Assembly: GCF_007859675.1 (NCBI RefSeq)
Contig: NZ_CP042305.1
Span: 1,922,001 to 1,986,000, forward strand
DNA: 64,000 bases
DNA from: Humibacter ginsenosidimutans
Lineage (GTDB): Bacteria; Actinomycetota; Actinomycetes; Actinomycetales; Microbacteriaceae
Reading direction: 5' to 3'
The number at the start of each line of letters is the position of its first letter. Positions within the stretch are counted from its first letter, which is position 1. The notes beneath the pieces are model-generated. The model had not been told where the DNA came from. It saw only the letters and a program-made list of their open reading frames with translations, and ran no database searches. This document shows positions 34,985 through 43,288 of the stretch, piece by piece. A program made the position numbers and the translations under genes.

Positions 34985-35518
34985 TCAGCCTCGATCGATG
35001 CCGAACAACCGGCAGGTCGTGTTGTAGTAGTCCTCTGTGAGGCCGAGATCGCGCATGCCGATCCGTAGCGCGACCCGTTGCGACGCCTCGTTCTGCGGGT
35101 AGGTGACGGCCAGGACGCGGTCGAGGCCGTTGTCGAAGGCGTGTCGCAGCACGCGGGATGCCGCCTCGCTCGCGTAGCCGTGGCCCCAGGCATCCGGGTG
35201 CAGGTGCCACCCGATCTCGGTCTCCCCCGAGGGTCGGAGCGGCACGTCGGCGCCGGACGCGGGCAGTTCCTTGAGCAGCAGCGCTCCGTACGGACGGGCC
35301 GTCTCGGCGTCGGTGATCGCCCAGATGCCGTGCACCGGATCGTTCTGCGCCACGAGTCTCTCCGCCCGCGCCACGGCGTCGGCCCTGTCGGTCATGACGC
35401 GTGGCTCGCGTCCGAGAAAACGCTGCACCTCCCACCGGGAGTAGAGGTCGAAGAGGAAGTCGGTATCGTCGAGCGTCCACGGACGCAGCGTGAGGCGCTC
35501 GGTCTGCAGGGTGAGCAT
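34985..35518 (-). CDS. GNAT family N-acetyltransferase (RimJ/RimL-like)
   Basis: 177 residues. It starts with the typical MLTLQTERLTLRPWTLDD strand and helix and has an acceptor loop (IGWHLHPDAWGHGYASEA) with the acetyl-CoA pyrophosphate site GHGYASEA, followed by NEASQRVALRIGMRD. This is the RimJ/L type that acetylates protein N-termini or small amines; the actual substrate is unknown. A zinc-ribbon gene lies just upstream (5-base gap) on the same strand, so they probably share a transcript. It is convergent with the small unknown gene at 34594. Confidence 0.85.
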   Translation of the reverse strand: MLTLQTERLTLRPWTLDDTDFLFDLYSRWEVQRFLGREPRVMTDRADAVARAERLVAQNDPVHGIWAITDAETARPYGALLLKELPASGADVPLRPSGETEIGWHLHPDAWGHGYASEAASRVLRHAFDNGLDRVLAVTYPQNEASQRVALRIGMRDLGLTEDYYNTTCRLFGIDRG

Positions 35519-35523
35519 CACGG

Positions 35524-35730
35524 TCAGGCGGCGCGCTGCACGCGGGAGGCCGAGATCGCCGTCTCGCTCGCGCTGTCGGCGTCGTCCGCGCACTCCACGC
35601 AGAGCCAGCCCGCCGCCGTGTCGAGAACGGCGTCGGCCCCGCAGTCCGCGCAGCGGTGAGTCGACAGCAGCACGTCGAGGTCGTCGTCTGCCGCCGCGTT
35701 CTCGATGATGAACTGCTCGTCTCGGGTCAT
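35524..35730 (-). CDS. small zinc-ribbon protein
   Basis: 68 residues starting MTRDEQFIIENAAADDDLD. The two CxxC knuckles (CADC and CVEC, about residues 27-30 and 44-47) predict one structural zinc site. No enzymatic motif. It ends five bases before the acetyltransferase gene. A longer open frame upstream has no support. Confidence 0.65.
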   Translation of the reverse strand: MTRDEQFIIENAAADDDLDVLLSTHRCADCGADAVLDTAAGWLCVECADDADSASETAISASRVQRAA

Positions 35731-35778
35731 GACCCCATGGTGCGACGTACCTCCGACAGAGTCGGTCGCCCGCGCCGG

Positions 35779-35850
35779 AAATCGGAGAACCGCGAGGGCC
35801 GGCGGCGTGCCGCCGGGCATTCGCGGCGTGTCGCGGCAAAAGTCCGATTT
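35779..35850. repeat. long imperfect palindrome downstream of murQ
   Basis: The outer arms AAATCGGA and TCCGATTT enclose CCGCGA/TCGCGG arms and a perfect 8-bp core hairpin (35799-35806 with 35809-35816). It sits between the murQ stop and the zinc-ribbon gene and may act as the murQ terminator or be a dispersed palindromic element. Confidence 0.55.
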
Positions 35851-35944
35851 TCAGCACATGGCAGGCCCCATGTACAGCATGCGGTGCAGGGCGACAGCAC
35901 GCCGCAGCCATCCGCAGGATGCGACCATCGCCAGGGGCAAGGCG

Positions 35945-36886
35945 TCAGGATGCCGCCGCGACGGCCTCCCGAAGCATTCCGTCGTGCTCGTGCAGCAGGC
36001 GCACCGCCTCGTCACCGGCGAGGCCGGTCACGACCACGAGGATGGCCGCCTTGACCCAGCCGTCGACTGCGGCGAGCGCCGAGGCCGCTGTGACGGCATC
36101 CGTTCCCGTGGCGAGCATGACGATGCGCTCGGAGCGTGCGCGCAGCTTCTCGTTCGTGGCGCGCACGTCGACCATGAGGTTGCCGTAGACCTTGCCCAGC
36201 CGCACCATCGTGAGCGTCGAGATGGTGTTGAGCACGAGCTTCTGCGCGGTGCCGGCCTTCAACCGCGTCGATCCGGTGACGACCTCGGGGCCGACGACGG
36301 TCTCGATGGCGACATCGGATGCCGCGCCGATCGGCGATCCGGTGTTGCACGCGAACCCGACGGTGGCGGCCCCGCGCTCGCGTGCCCGGTTCAACGCGCC
36401 CAGCACGTAGGGCGTGCGGCCGGACGCGGAGATGCCGATCACGGTGTCGTTGCCCGAGATCGCCAGCTCGTCCATCGCTGCTGCGCCGGCGACATCGTCG
36501 TCTTCGGCATTCTCGACGGCCGTGCGGATGGCGGTGTCGCCGCCGGAGATGACGCCGACGACGCGCGAGGGGTCCATACCGTAGGTCGGCGGAATCTCGC
36601 TGGCGTCGAGCACGCCGAGCCGACCGGGCGTGCCCGCGCCGACGTACACGATGCGGCCGCCCTCGCGCATGCCTGCGACGGTGAGCTCGATCGCCGCGGC
36701 GATCTGCGGTGCCTGTGCGGTCACCGCGTCGGGCACCACGGCGTTCTCTGCGCACATCAGAGCGACCTGCTCGTCGAGCGGCAACAGGTCGAGGTCGGTG
36801 GTGGCCGGGTTCACGCCCTCTGTCGAGAACGAGCCAAGGCTGGTGCGCAGTGCGTCGCGCGGGTCGTCACCCGTCGGTTCAGTCAT
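35945..36886 (-). CDS. murQ: N-acetylmuramic acid 6-phosphate etherase
   Basis: 313 residues, typical length. It cleaves the lactyl ether of MurNAc-6-P to give GlcNAc-6-P in cell-wall recycling. The SIS domain shows VYVGAGTPGRLGVLDASEIPPTYG (about 81-104; catalytic Glu in SEIPPT) and GISASGRTPYVLGAL; near the C-terminus it has KLVLNTISTLTMVRLGKVYGNLMVD, a MurQ hallmark. GAGTPGRLG has Pro where many homologues have Ser. TACCGT six bases before the ATG (36893-36898) indicates a leaderless message. No MurNAc transporter or kinase gene is adjacent. Confidence 0.95.
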   Translation of the reverse strand: MTEPTGDDPRDALRTSLGSFSTEGVNPATTDLDLLPLDEQVALMCAENAVVPDAVTAQAPQIAAAIELTVAGMREGGRIVYVGAGTPGRLGVLDASEIPPTYGMDPSRVVGVISGGDTAIRTAVENAEDDDVAGAAAMDELAISGNDTVIGISASGRTPYVLGALNRARERGAATVGFACNTGSPIGAASDVAIETVVGPEVVTGSTRLKAGTAQKLVLNTISTLTMVRLGKVYGNLMVDVRATNEKLRARSERIVMLATGTDAVTAASALAAVDGWVKAAILVVVTGLAGDEAVRLLHEHDGMLREAVAAAS

Positions 36887-36905
36887 GCCTTCACGGTACG
36901 CGACC

Positions 36906-37391
36906 TCAGGCGGCCGCTCGGTCGTCGCGCACGAGCCGGCGTCCGGCGATCACGAGCAGCAGACCGATCCCGGCGCCGAGCACGGTCTCCACGAGACGAT
37001 CGCCGAGCAACGGTCCGACCGAGCCGGCGCGACCGAGCTCCGACACCGACAGAGCGAGCGGCGTGATGAAGACGAGTGCGGCGGCGTAGAACCAGCCGAC
37101 CAGCAGCTCGGTGACGAACTGGCAGACGCCGATCGCGGCGATCAGCACGCCGTCCGACGGGTTCGGCAGCAGCAGGAGTGCCGCTGCCCCGACGCCGATC
37201 GCCGTGCCGACGATGCGTTCGATCGCACGCCCCGCCGAGTTCGGCCCGTGCGGCGGCGGAATCACGGCCACCAGGCTCACGACCGCCCAGTACGGATGCC
37301 CGATGCCCAGTCCCAGCGCAATGCCGCCCGCAACCAGCGCACCGATCCCGTTCTGCGCGACGGCCAGCCACACCCTCGGGTTGCGGCTCAC
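36906..37391 (-). CDS. FUSC-like membrane protein, single-module
   Basis: 161 residues starting at GTG (SRNPRVWLAVAQNGIGALVAGG). About five hydrophobic segments cover nearly its whole length. HPYWAVVSLVAVIPPP and GRAIERIVGTAIGVG match the FUSC/aromatic-acid-exporter type domain, but the usual two-module proteins are 350 residues or more. It is either a compact member or one half of a decayed gene; no remnant of a second half is visible in the 79 bases to uvrD. Transport function is inferred only. Confidence 0.65.
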   Translation of the reverse strand: MSRNPRVWLAVAQNGIGALVAGGIALGLGIGHPYWAVVSLVAVIPPPHGPNSAGRAIERIVGTAIGVGAAALLLLPNPSDGVLIAAIGVCQFVTELLVGWFYAAALVFITPLALSVSELGRAGSVGPLLGDRLVETVLGAGIGLLLVIAGRRLVRDDRAAA

Positions 37392-37470
37392 GCTTCGACA
37401 TCGAGCGCACGCAGCCGAGGCAGCCGGGGTGGGAGCATCCTGAGCCGCCGCACCGCCCGCTCCCCGCTGC

Positions 37471-39975
37471 TCAGAGCTTCTCGATCGGCGCGATCTTGAT
37501 GAGCAGCTTCTTCGCGCCCGACTTCTCGAACTGCACGTGCGCCACCCGTTTGCTGCCCTCGCCCGTCACCGCCGTGACCTTGCCGTCGCCGAAGTCGACG
37601 TGACGGATGCGATCGCCGGGCTCGAGCGTGAGGTCGCCGTTGTCGCGCACCTGCGCGGTGACCCGGTTGGGCCACGCGGATGCCGGAATCTCCGGTTTCG
37701 CTCCGAACGACCCGCCTGCACCGGAGAGGCCGCGATCGGGCTGGCGGCTCGCTCTTCTCGCGTTGAGTGCGCGGGACTGCGTGCCGCCGCGGGAGTTCGC
37801 GAATCCCGGCGACTGCTTCCACTCGATGAGCTCGGCGGGGATCTCCTGCAGGTATCGACTGGGCAGCGCCACCGCGACGTCGCCGAACTGCGCCCTGGTC
37901 ATGGCCAGCGACAGGTAGAGCCGCTTGCGGGCACGGGTGATGCCCACGTAGAACAGCCGACGCTCCTCAGCCGGGCCGCCCGGCTCGTTCGCCGACATGC
38001 GATGCGGCAGCAGCTCCTCCTCGACGCCGGTGATGAACACGGCGTCGTATTCGAGGCCCTTCGCCGTGTGCAGCGTCATGAGAGAGACGGTGCCGCTGGC
38101 GTCGTCGATCTCGTCGGCGGCGGCCACGAGCGACACCTCGGTGAGGAACTCGACGAGCCCACCCTCCGGGTTGTTGCGCTCGAACTCCTTGGTGACGGCG
38201 ACGAGCTCCTCCACGTTCTCCGCACGCGCCTCGTTCTGCGGGTCGCGGCTGGCGCGCAGCGACTCGACGAGGGCCGAGCCCTTGAGCAGGTGCACGAGCA
38301 CGTCGCTCACCTTCGACTGGCCCGCCGGATTCTCGGGATCGATCATGGTCGCGCCCTCATCGAGCAGGCGCGCGAGCTCGACGATCGCGGAGGTGACCTT
38401 CGGACCCATGCCGAGGGAGCCGGCATCCCGCATCGCCTGGCGGAACGTGAACCCGTTCGCCTCGGCATAGCCGGCGAGCTGTGCCTCGGTGGCGGGACCG
38501 ATGCCGCGCTTTGGCGTGTTCAGCACGCGCCGCAACGCCATCTCGTCGGCGGGGTTGGCGACGGCGATGAGGTAGGCCATCGCATCCTTGATCTCGGCCC
38601 GCTCGTAGAACTTGGTGCCGCCCATGATGCGGTACGGCAGAGCGGAGCGGATGAAGATCTCCTCCAGCGCACGCGTCTGCGAGTTGGTGCGGTAGAAGAC
38701 GGCGATCTCGTTGTAGGGAACGCCCGCGCTGTGCAGCTTCTCGATCTCGTCGGCGACGAACTGCGCCTCGTCGTGGCCCGAGTAGCCCGTGTAGCCGATG
38801 ATCTTCTCGCCGTCGCCGCCCGCCGACCACAGCTTCTTGTCTTTGCGATCGAAGTTGTTGGCGATGACCGAGTTGGCCGCCGAGAGGATGTTCTGGCTCG
38901 AACGGTAGTTCTGCTCCAGCAGCACCACCCTGGCGCCGGGGAAGTCGCGCTCGAACTCGGAGATGTTGCGGATGTCCGCACCGCGGAACGCGTAGATCGA
39001 CTGGTCGGAGTCGCCGACCACGGTGAGGGATGCCCCCGGCACCCGCCCCGTGGCATCCACCAACTTGCCGAGGTTGTAGTCCTTCGCCTCCAGCTCGGCC
39101 ACTTCGTCGGGCTCGATGGGCTGGGTGAGCGCGTGGATGAGCTCGTACTGGGCGTGGTTGGTGTCTTGATATTCGTCGACCAGGATGTGCCTGAACCGTC
39201 GCTGATAGAGCGCAGCGATGTGCGGGAACGCGCGGAAGAGGTAGACCGTCTGACCGATCAGGTCATCGAAGTCGAAGGCACTCGCCCGCGCCAGCTCCCT
39301 GGTGTAGGTGCGGAAGATCTCGAGGAACATCGCCTCCTTCGGATCCGACCGGTCCGCCGTGCGCGCGAAGGAATCGACGTCGGACAGCTCGTTCTTGAGC
39401 TTGGAGATGCGGGCAGCGGCGCTGCCAGGCGTGAACCCGAACGTGTCGGCCTCGAGCTCCTTGATGATGCGCTTGAGCAGCGCCTTCGAGTCGCCGGCGT
39501 CGTAGATGGTGAAGTTGCGGTTGTAGCCGAAGTTCTCGGCCTCGCGGCGCAGGATGCGCACGCACGCCGAATGGAACGTCGAGATCCACATGCCCTGCGC
39601 GCTCTCACCGACGAGCGCCTCGACGCGTTCGCGCATCTCGGCGGCGGCCTTGTTGGTGAACGTGATCGCGAGGATCTGGCTGGGCCACGCCTCTCGGTTC
39701 GCGAGCAGGCTCGCGATGCGGTGAGTGAGCACACGTGTCTTGCCCGATCCGGCGCCGGCGACGATCAACAACGCCGGACCGCGGTACTCGACGGCCTCGC
39801 GCTGCTGCGGGTTCAGCCCGTCGAGCAGCGTGTCTCCGCTCTCGCCGTGCGGTCGGAACGAGCGGTCGTCGATGCCCACGTCGACCCCGTCGAGAATGAT
39901 CGGGGCGGATGCCCTGAACGCTTCGGGGTCGCGCGTCGCGTCGTCGAGAACAGGGGTGTCGTCAGGCGTCGTCAT
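37471..39975 (-). CDS. pcrA: ATP-dependent DNA helicase UvrD/PcrA
   Basis: 834 residues. A 3'-5' superfamily 1 helicase for nucleotide-excision and recombination repair. Motifs in order: Q-motif LNPQQREAVEY (54-64), Walker A AGAGSGKT (73-80), TFTNKAAAEMRERV, STFHSACVRILRR, DEYQDTN (motif II), GDSDQSIYAFRGA (III), QNYRSS (IV), TLHTAKGLEYDAVF (V), YVGITRARKRLYLS (VI). The C-terminus has the Tudor-like VDFGDGKVTAV strand pair that binds RNA polymerase in PcrA. ATG 39975 is followed by an acidic tail of about 50 residues; the open frame upstream is non-homologous. TAGACT lies ten bases before the ATG. Confidence 0.95.
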   Translation of the reverse strand: MTTPDDTPVLDDATRDPEAFRASAPIILDGVDVGIDDRSFRPHGESGDTLLDGLNPQQREAVEYRGPALLIVAGAGSGKTRVLTHRIASLLANREAWPSQILAITFTNKAAAEMRERVEALVGESAQGMWISTFHSACVRILRREAENFGYNRNFTIYDAGDSKALLKRIIKELEADTFGFTPGSAAARISKLKNELSDVDSFARTADRSDPKEAMFLEIFRTYTRELARASAFDFDDLIGQTVYLFRAFPHIAALYQRRFRHILVDEYQDTNHAQYELIHALTQPIEPDEVAELEAKDYNLGKLVDATGRVPGASLTVVGDSDQSIYAFRGADIRNISEFERDFPGARVVLLEQNYRSSQNILSAANSVIANNFDRKDKKLWSAGGDGEKIIGYTGYSGHDEAQFVADEIEKLHSAGVPYNEIAVFYRTNSQTRALEEIFIRSALPYRIMGGTKFYERAEIKDAMAYLIAVANPADEMALRRVLNTPKRGIGPATEAQLAGYAEANGFTFRQAMRDAGSLGMGPKVTSAIVELARLLDEGATMIDPENPAGQSKVSDVLVHLLKGSALVESLRASRDPQNEARAENVEELVAVTKEFERNNPEGGLVEFLTEVSLVAAADEIDDASGTVSLMTLHTAKGLEYDAVFITGVEEELLPHRMSANEPGGPAEERRLFYVGITRARKRLYLSLAMTRAQFGDVAVALPSRYLQEIPAELIEWKQSPGFANSRGGTQSRALNARRASRQPDRGLSGAGGSFGAKPEIPASAWPNRVTAQVRDNGDLTLEPGDRIRHVDFGDGKVTAVTGEGSKRVAHVQFEKSGAKKLLIKIAPIEKL

Positions 39976-40060
39976 GCTGCCATCAAGTCTAGGTACGGCC
40001 ACCGACCTCGCACGCGTCTCGGAGCCCGCCGATGTCGGTGGCTCGTCGCATGATCGACGC

Positions 40061-40789
40061 ATGAGCGAGTCACCGACGATCGTGCTGGTTCCCGGGTTCT
40101 GGCTGGGCGGTTGGGCGTGGGATGCCGTCGCCTCCCGACTGCGCGACCGCGGCTTCCCCGTCGTGCAGCTCACGCTGCCCGGGCTCGAGTCCGCTGACAC
40201 GCCGCGCGCCGCGATCACGCTCGCCGACCACGTGGATGCCGTCGCCGACGCTGTGCGCGCCGCAGGCTCCGACGTGATCCTCGTGGGTCACAGCGGGGCA
40301 GGAGCCGTCATCACGGGCGCCGCAGACCTGGTTCCCGATCTCATCGCCCGCCTGGTCTTCGTGGACAGCGGACCTGCGGCCGACGGACACGTCGGCTCGC
40401 CCGACCTGCCCGCCGACGTGGTCGAGATCGCGCTGCCCTCGTGGCGGGAGCTCGAAGCCGCGGGGTCGAGTCTCGCCGGGCTCGACGACGAAGCGCTCGC
40501 GCAGTTCCGCGCGCGCGGGGTGCCGCACCCTGCCGGGCCGGCCCGCGAGACGATGCACCTGAATGACGACCGGCGACACACGATCCCTGTCACCCTGGTG
40601 TGCACGTCGTTCCCCGTTGCGCAGGTGAGAGCGCTGATCGATGCGGGGCATCCGTGGTTCGCCGAGCTGACGCTGTTCGACTCCGTCGACCTCGTCGACG
40701 TGCCGACGGGGCACTGGCCCATGTGGTCGAAGCCCGACGAGGCGGCGGCGGCGATCGCCGACGCCGCTTCGTCGGCATCCGTGGGTTGA
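40061..40789 (+). CDS. alpha/beta hydrolase
   Basis: 242 residues. It has the nucleophile elbow GHSGAG with Ser78, the oxyanion strand VLVPGFWLGGWAW (8-20), and a C-terminal GHWPMWSKP with the probable catalytic His. It resembles the EstC/methylesterase-like branch; the substrate is unknown. Start ATG 40061 is preceded by CATGAT with a six-base gap. It is divergent from uvrD and convergent with the phosphodiesterase gene; its stop lies inside a palindromic element. Confidence 0.85.
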   Translation: MSESPTIVLVPGFWLGGWAWDAVASRLRDRGFPVVQLTLPGLESADTPRAAITLADHVDAVADAVRAAGSDVILVGHSGAGAVITGAADLVPDLIARLVFVDSGPAADGHVGSPDLPADVVEIALPSWRELEAAGSSLAGLDDEALAQFRARGVPHPAGPARETMHLNDDRRHTIPVTLVCTSFPVAQVRALIDAGHPWFAELTLFDSVDLVDVPTGHWPMWSKPDEAAAAIADAASSASVG

Positions 40790-40879
40790 GGAGCACGCCG
40801 AAGGCGCGCGCCTCGAAACCCGATGTGGTCAGCGCTCCGGTTTCGAGACGCCCGCAGCTTCGCCGCGGGCTCCTCAACC
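40784..40879. repeat. 96-bp double palindrome between convergent genes
   Basis: The outer arms GGTTGAGGAGC and GCTCCTCAACC are inverted, and inside them CTCGAAACC and GGTTTCGAG are inverted. Together they can form a long stem or a cruciform. The type (GGTTGAGGAGC...CTCGAAACC) is a familiar dispersed palindrome in Microbacteriaceae genomes and usually sits at gene ends. Here it separates two converging genes and could terminate both. Confidence 0.75.
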
Positions 40880-40901
40880 TGCGGGTGGCGGAGCCGACGC
40901 G

Positions 40902-41927
40902 TCAGCCGGCGAGCGCGTCGCGGGCGACGATCGCGAGATCCGGGTGGTCGGCGAAGACGGCATCCACACCCGTCTCCATGATCACCTCGTACTCGCGCTG
41001 CCAATCGCCGAAGTGCTCCGCGGCCCCGCCGCGGCGGAACCGCGCACCGAGAAAACGGTTCTCGGGCCGTAGCGTCCAGGTGAAGATCTGCAGGCCGACG
41101 CCGTGGGCACGGTCGACCAGGTCGGTGGTGCCGTCGCCCGCGGCATCCAGCAGCAGTGTCTTGCTCACGCTGATTCCGTCGATCGCCTCGTGGCCGGTCG
41201 CCGTGGCGAGCGCGTAGAGACCGGCCCCGTCGATCTCTTGCGCGTAGGTGCGCGCCGCGGCACCGTCGCGGGCGACCGCGTCGAACGGGGCGCCCGTCGC
41301 CTCGATGAGATAGACCGACTTCGCTCGTACCGAGCGGGCGCGGATACCCGTCAGCACGGTGCGCTCGAACGACTCGACCACGAGACGGCCGGCTCCGTCG
41401 TTCCAGCCCGCGTCGAGCAGCGCCGACGCGAACAGTTCGTCGAGCGGCAGCCCGAGCTGCTCGAAGTAGGTCGCGTGCTTCAACTCAACGACGAGTCCGA
41501 GGCTGCGCCCCGCACGCTCCGACTCACGGTCGACGAGATCGAAGAGCTGCGACAGCCGCATGATCGGGTAGCGGCCATCGAAGCTGGAGCTGCCCTGCCG
41601 CAGCTCGGGCAGGCGCTCCACGGCGCGCAGCGTGGAGAGCTGCGCCCAGGTGAAGTCCTCGGTGAACCACCCGGTGCGCCGCACGCCGTCGACGAGTTTC
41701 GTGGTGCGCAGGTCGGTGAACTCCGGCCTCGACGCGACGTCGGTGGTCGCCGAGATCTCGTTCTCGTGGCGCAGAACGAGCACGCCGTCCTTCGTCGCCA
41801 CCACGTCGGGCTCCACGGCGTCCGCGCCCAGCGCGAACGCCAGCTCGTACGAGGCCCGAGTGTGCTCCGGCCGGTAGCCGGGCGCGCCGCGGTGACCGAT
41901 GATCATGGGCACGGAAGGCGACGGCAT
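40902..41927 (-). CDS. glycerophosphodiester phosphodiesterase
   Basis: 341 residues. It hydrolyses glycerophosphodiesters to glycerol-3-phosphate and an alcohol. The TIM-barrel signature residues are present: IGHRGAPGYRPEHT (catalytic His plus the Glu after Pro), EPDVVATKDGVLVLRHE (metal-binding Glu/Asp and second His), LVVELKH, and FTWTLRPEN near the end. No signal peptide, so cytoplasmic. ATG 41927 is preceded by TATGAT at a six-base gap, so the message is probably leaderless. glpD lies elsewhere in the window, which would consume the product. Confidence 0.9.
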   Translation of the reverse strand: MPSPSVPMIIGHRGAPGYRPEHTRASYELAFALGADAVEPDVVATKDGVLVLRHENEISATTDVASRPEFTDLRTTKLVDGVRRTGWFTEDFTWAQLSTLRAVERLPELRQGSSSFDGRYPIMRLSQLFDLVDRESERAGRSLGLVVELKHATYFEQLGLPLDELFASALLDAGWNDGAGRLVVESFERTVLTGIRARSVRAKSVYLIEATGAPFDAVARDGAAARTYAQEIDGAGLYALATATGHEAIDGISVSKTLLLDAAGDGTTDLVDRAHGVGLQIFTWTLRPENRFLGARFRRGGAAEHFGDWQREYEVIMETGVDAVFADHPDLAIVARDALAG

Positions 41928-41933
41928 GCGCAG

Positions 41934-41939
41934 ATCATA
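41934..41939 (-). promoter_or_regulatory. -10 box of phosphodiesterase gene
   Basis: TATGAT on the minus strand, close to consensus, ends six bases before the ATG. It implies a leaderless transcript. Confidence 0.65.
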
Positions 41940-41958
41940 GTCACGGCGCACCCGCACG

Positions 41959-41989
41959 GAGTGAACGCTGGACGACGCGACGTTCACTC
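41959..41989. promoter_or_regulatory. operator-like inverted repeat in a divergent promoter region
   Basis: GAGTGAACG (41959-41967) and CGTTCACTC (41981-41989) are perfect 9-bp inverted arms with a 13-base spacer. They overlap the expected -35 position of the phosphodiesterase promoter and lie upstream of the YccA-type gene. The protein that would bind is unknown. Confidence 0.45.
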
Positions 41990-42073
41990 TGGCGCTGCGC
42001 GGCGAGCACGCCCCGCGTCAGCCCACAGCGGAACCTCAGCCGTGCCACGCACCCCCTCCGGTAACGTTGGTGC

Positions 42074-42934
42074 ATGGCCCTCTCGAACCCCGCGTTCTCC
42101 CGCAACCCGGCATTCAAGCCGAACAATCCCGTTGACGGCGCGAACGTCGCCGCCACCGCGACCGAGACGAATGCACTCGCCACGGCAGAGGGCATCCAGT
42201 CGCTCTACGAGGCGCCGGCGGCGACCTCGTCCGACACCGGTCGCATGACCTACGAAGACACCGTCGTGAAGACGGTGCTGCTCTTCGCGGTCATTCTGGC
42301 GACCGCGGTGGTCGGATGGTTCTTTCCCGTGCTCACGTTCCCCGGCGCGATCGTCGGCTTCGTGCTCGGACTCGTCAACTCGTTCAAGCGCAAGCCCTCC
42401 CCCGCGCTGATCCTGCTGTACGGCGCGGCGCAGGGCCTCTTCATCGGCGGCATCTCGGCCCTGTTCGAGAACCTTTGGCAGGGCGTCGTCATCCAGGCCG
42501 TGCTCGCCACGCTGGCGGTGTTCGCCGTGACGCTCATCCTGTTCGCGAACGGCAAGGTCCGGGCATCTGCGCGGGCCACCAAGGTGTTCCTCGTCGCGCT
42601 CATCGGGTACGCGCTGTTCGGCATCGTCAACCTCGTGGTCATGATGTTCGGCGGCTTCAGCTCGGCCACCACCGGCGGCCCGTTCGGCATCTACTCCATG
42701 CACATCCCGTGGCTGTTCAACATTCCGCTCGGCGTCATCATCGGCGTGCTGGCCGTCATCATGGCCGCGTACTCGCTCGTGCTCGACTTCGACTTCATCC
42801 AGAACGGTGTGAAGAACCGCGCGCCGCGAGTGATGGGCTGGTACGGCGCCTTCGGCCTCGCCGTCACACTCATCTGGCTCTACGTCGAGTTCCTGCGCCT
42901 GTTCGCGATCATCGCAGGCGGCAGCCGGAACTGA
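42074..42934 (+). CDS. Bax inhibitor-1/YccA family membrane protein
   Basis: 286 residues. A polar N-terminus (about 1-55, NPAFSRNPAF repeats) precedes seven hydrophobic helices. Family hallmarks are MTYEDTVVKTVLLF, LYGAAQGLFIGGISA, GPFGIYSMHIPW and SLVLDFDFIQNGVKNRAPRVMGWYGAFGL. The conserved Asp residues of the last loop correspond to the di-aspartyl pH/Ca2+ sensor of TMBIM proteins. Exact function in Actinobacteria is unknown. TAACGT (42062-42067) six bases before the ATG indicates leaderless transcription. A UUCG hairpin follows the gene. Confidence 0.9.
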   Translation: MALSNPAFSRNPAFKPNNPVDGANVAATATETNALATAEGIQSLYEAPAATSSDTGRMTYEDTVVKTVLLFAVILATAVVGWFFPVLTFPGAIVGFVLGLVNSFKRKPSPALILLYGAAQGLFIGGISALFENLWQGVVIQAVLATLAVFAVTLILFANGKVRASARATKVFLVALIGYALFGIVNLVVMMFGGFSSATTGGPFGIYSMHIPWLFNIPLGVIIGVLAVIMAAYSLVLDFDFIQNGVKNRAPRVMGWYGAFGLAVTLIWLYVEFLRLFAIIAGGSRN

Positions 42935-42954
42935 GCCGCGGCGCAGAAGCATCG

Positions 42955-42992
42955 ACGCGGGCTGTCCTTCGGGACGGCCCGCGTTCGTGTTT
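42955..42992 (+). terminator. terminator with UUCG loop after the YccA-type gene
   Basis: A 13-bp stem (42955-42967 with 42972-42984, one G-U pair) with loop TTCG is followed by TCGTGTTT. Confidence 0.8.
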
Positions 42993-43288
42993 CCTCCGCA
43001 AGCCTGCCACCGGCCGGCCCGTGCGACACGCCCGGGTTGCACGATTCACTCTCGGTCGGTAATCTCATCGAGTCCTGTCCGCCGTGTTGGGAAGTCCCTT
43101 GATCTGAATCGTCGCCTCCGCGTCCTGTCCACGCGCTGATCCGACGATCCTTCCCGCCGTGCCGCACCAGGCATCGAGCATTCGGTGCTCCTGCATCGAG
43201 CTACTGCTTCGAGTCCCGGCATCCGGTCTTCGACGTCTGTCGATGACCCTCGTTGTTCAGCGCACCCGCACATCTCCGGGAGTCGCTC
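42993..43288 (+). promoter_or_regulatory. long untranslated region before the ABC-F gene, possible attenuator
   Basis: Roughly 295 bases without a credible gene precede the ABC-F start. GCATCGAG occurs twice (around 43172 and 43194) and GAGCA-TTCGG-TGCTC can fold locally. ABC-F resistance genes are often controlled by ribosome-sensing attenuation in long leaders. Here only the length and the local hairpin support that idea, and I see no clear leader peptide with its own stop. Confidence 0.3.
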
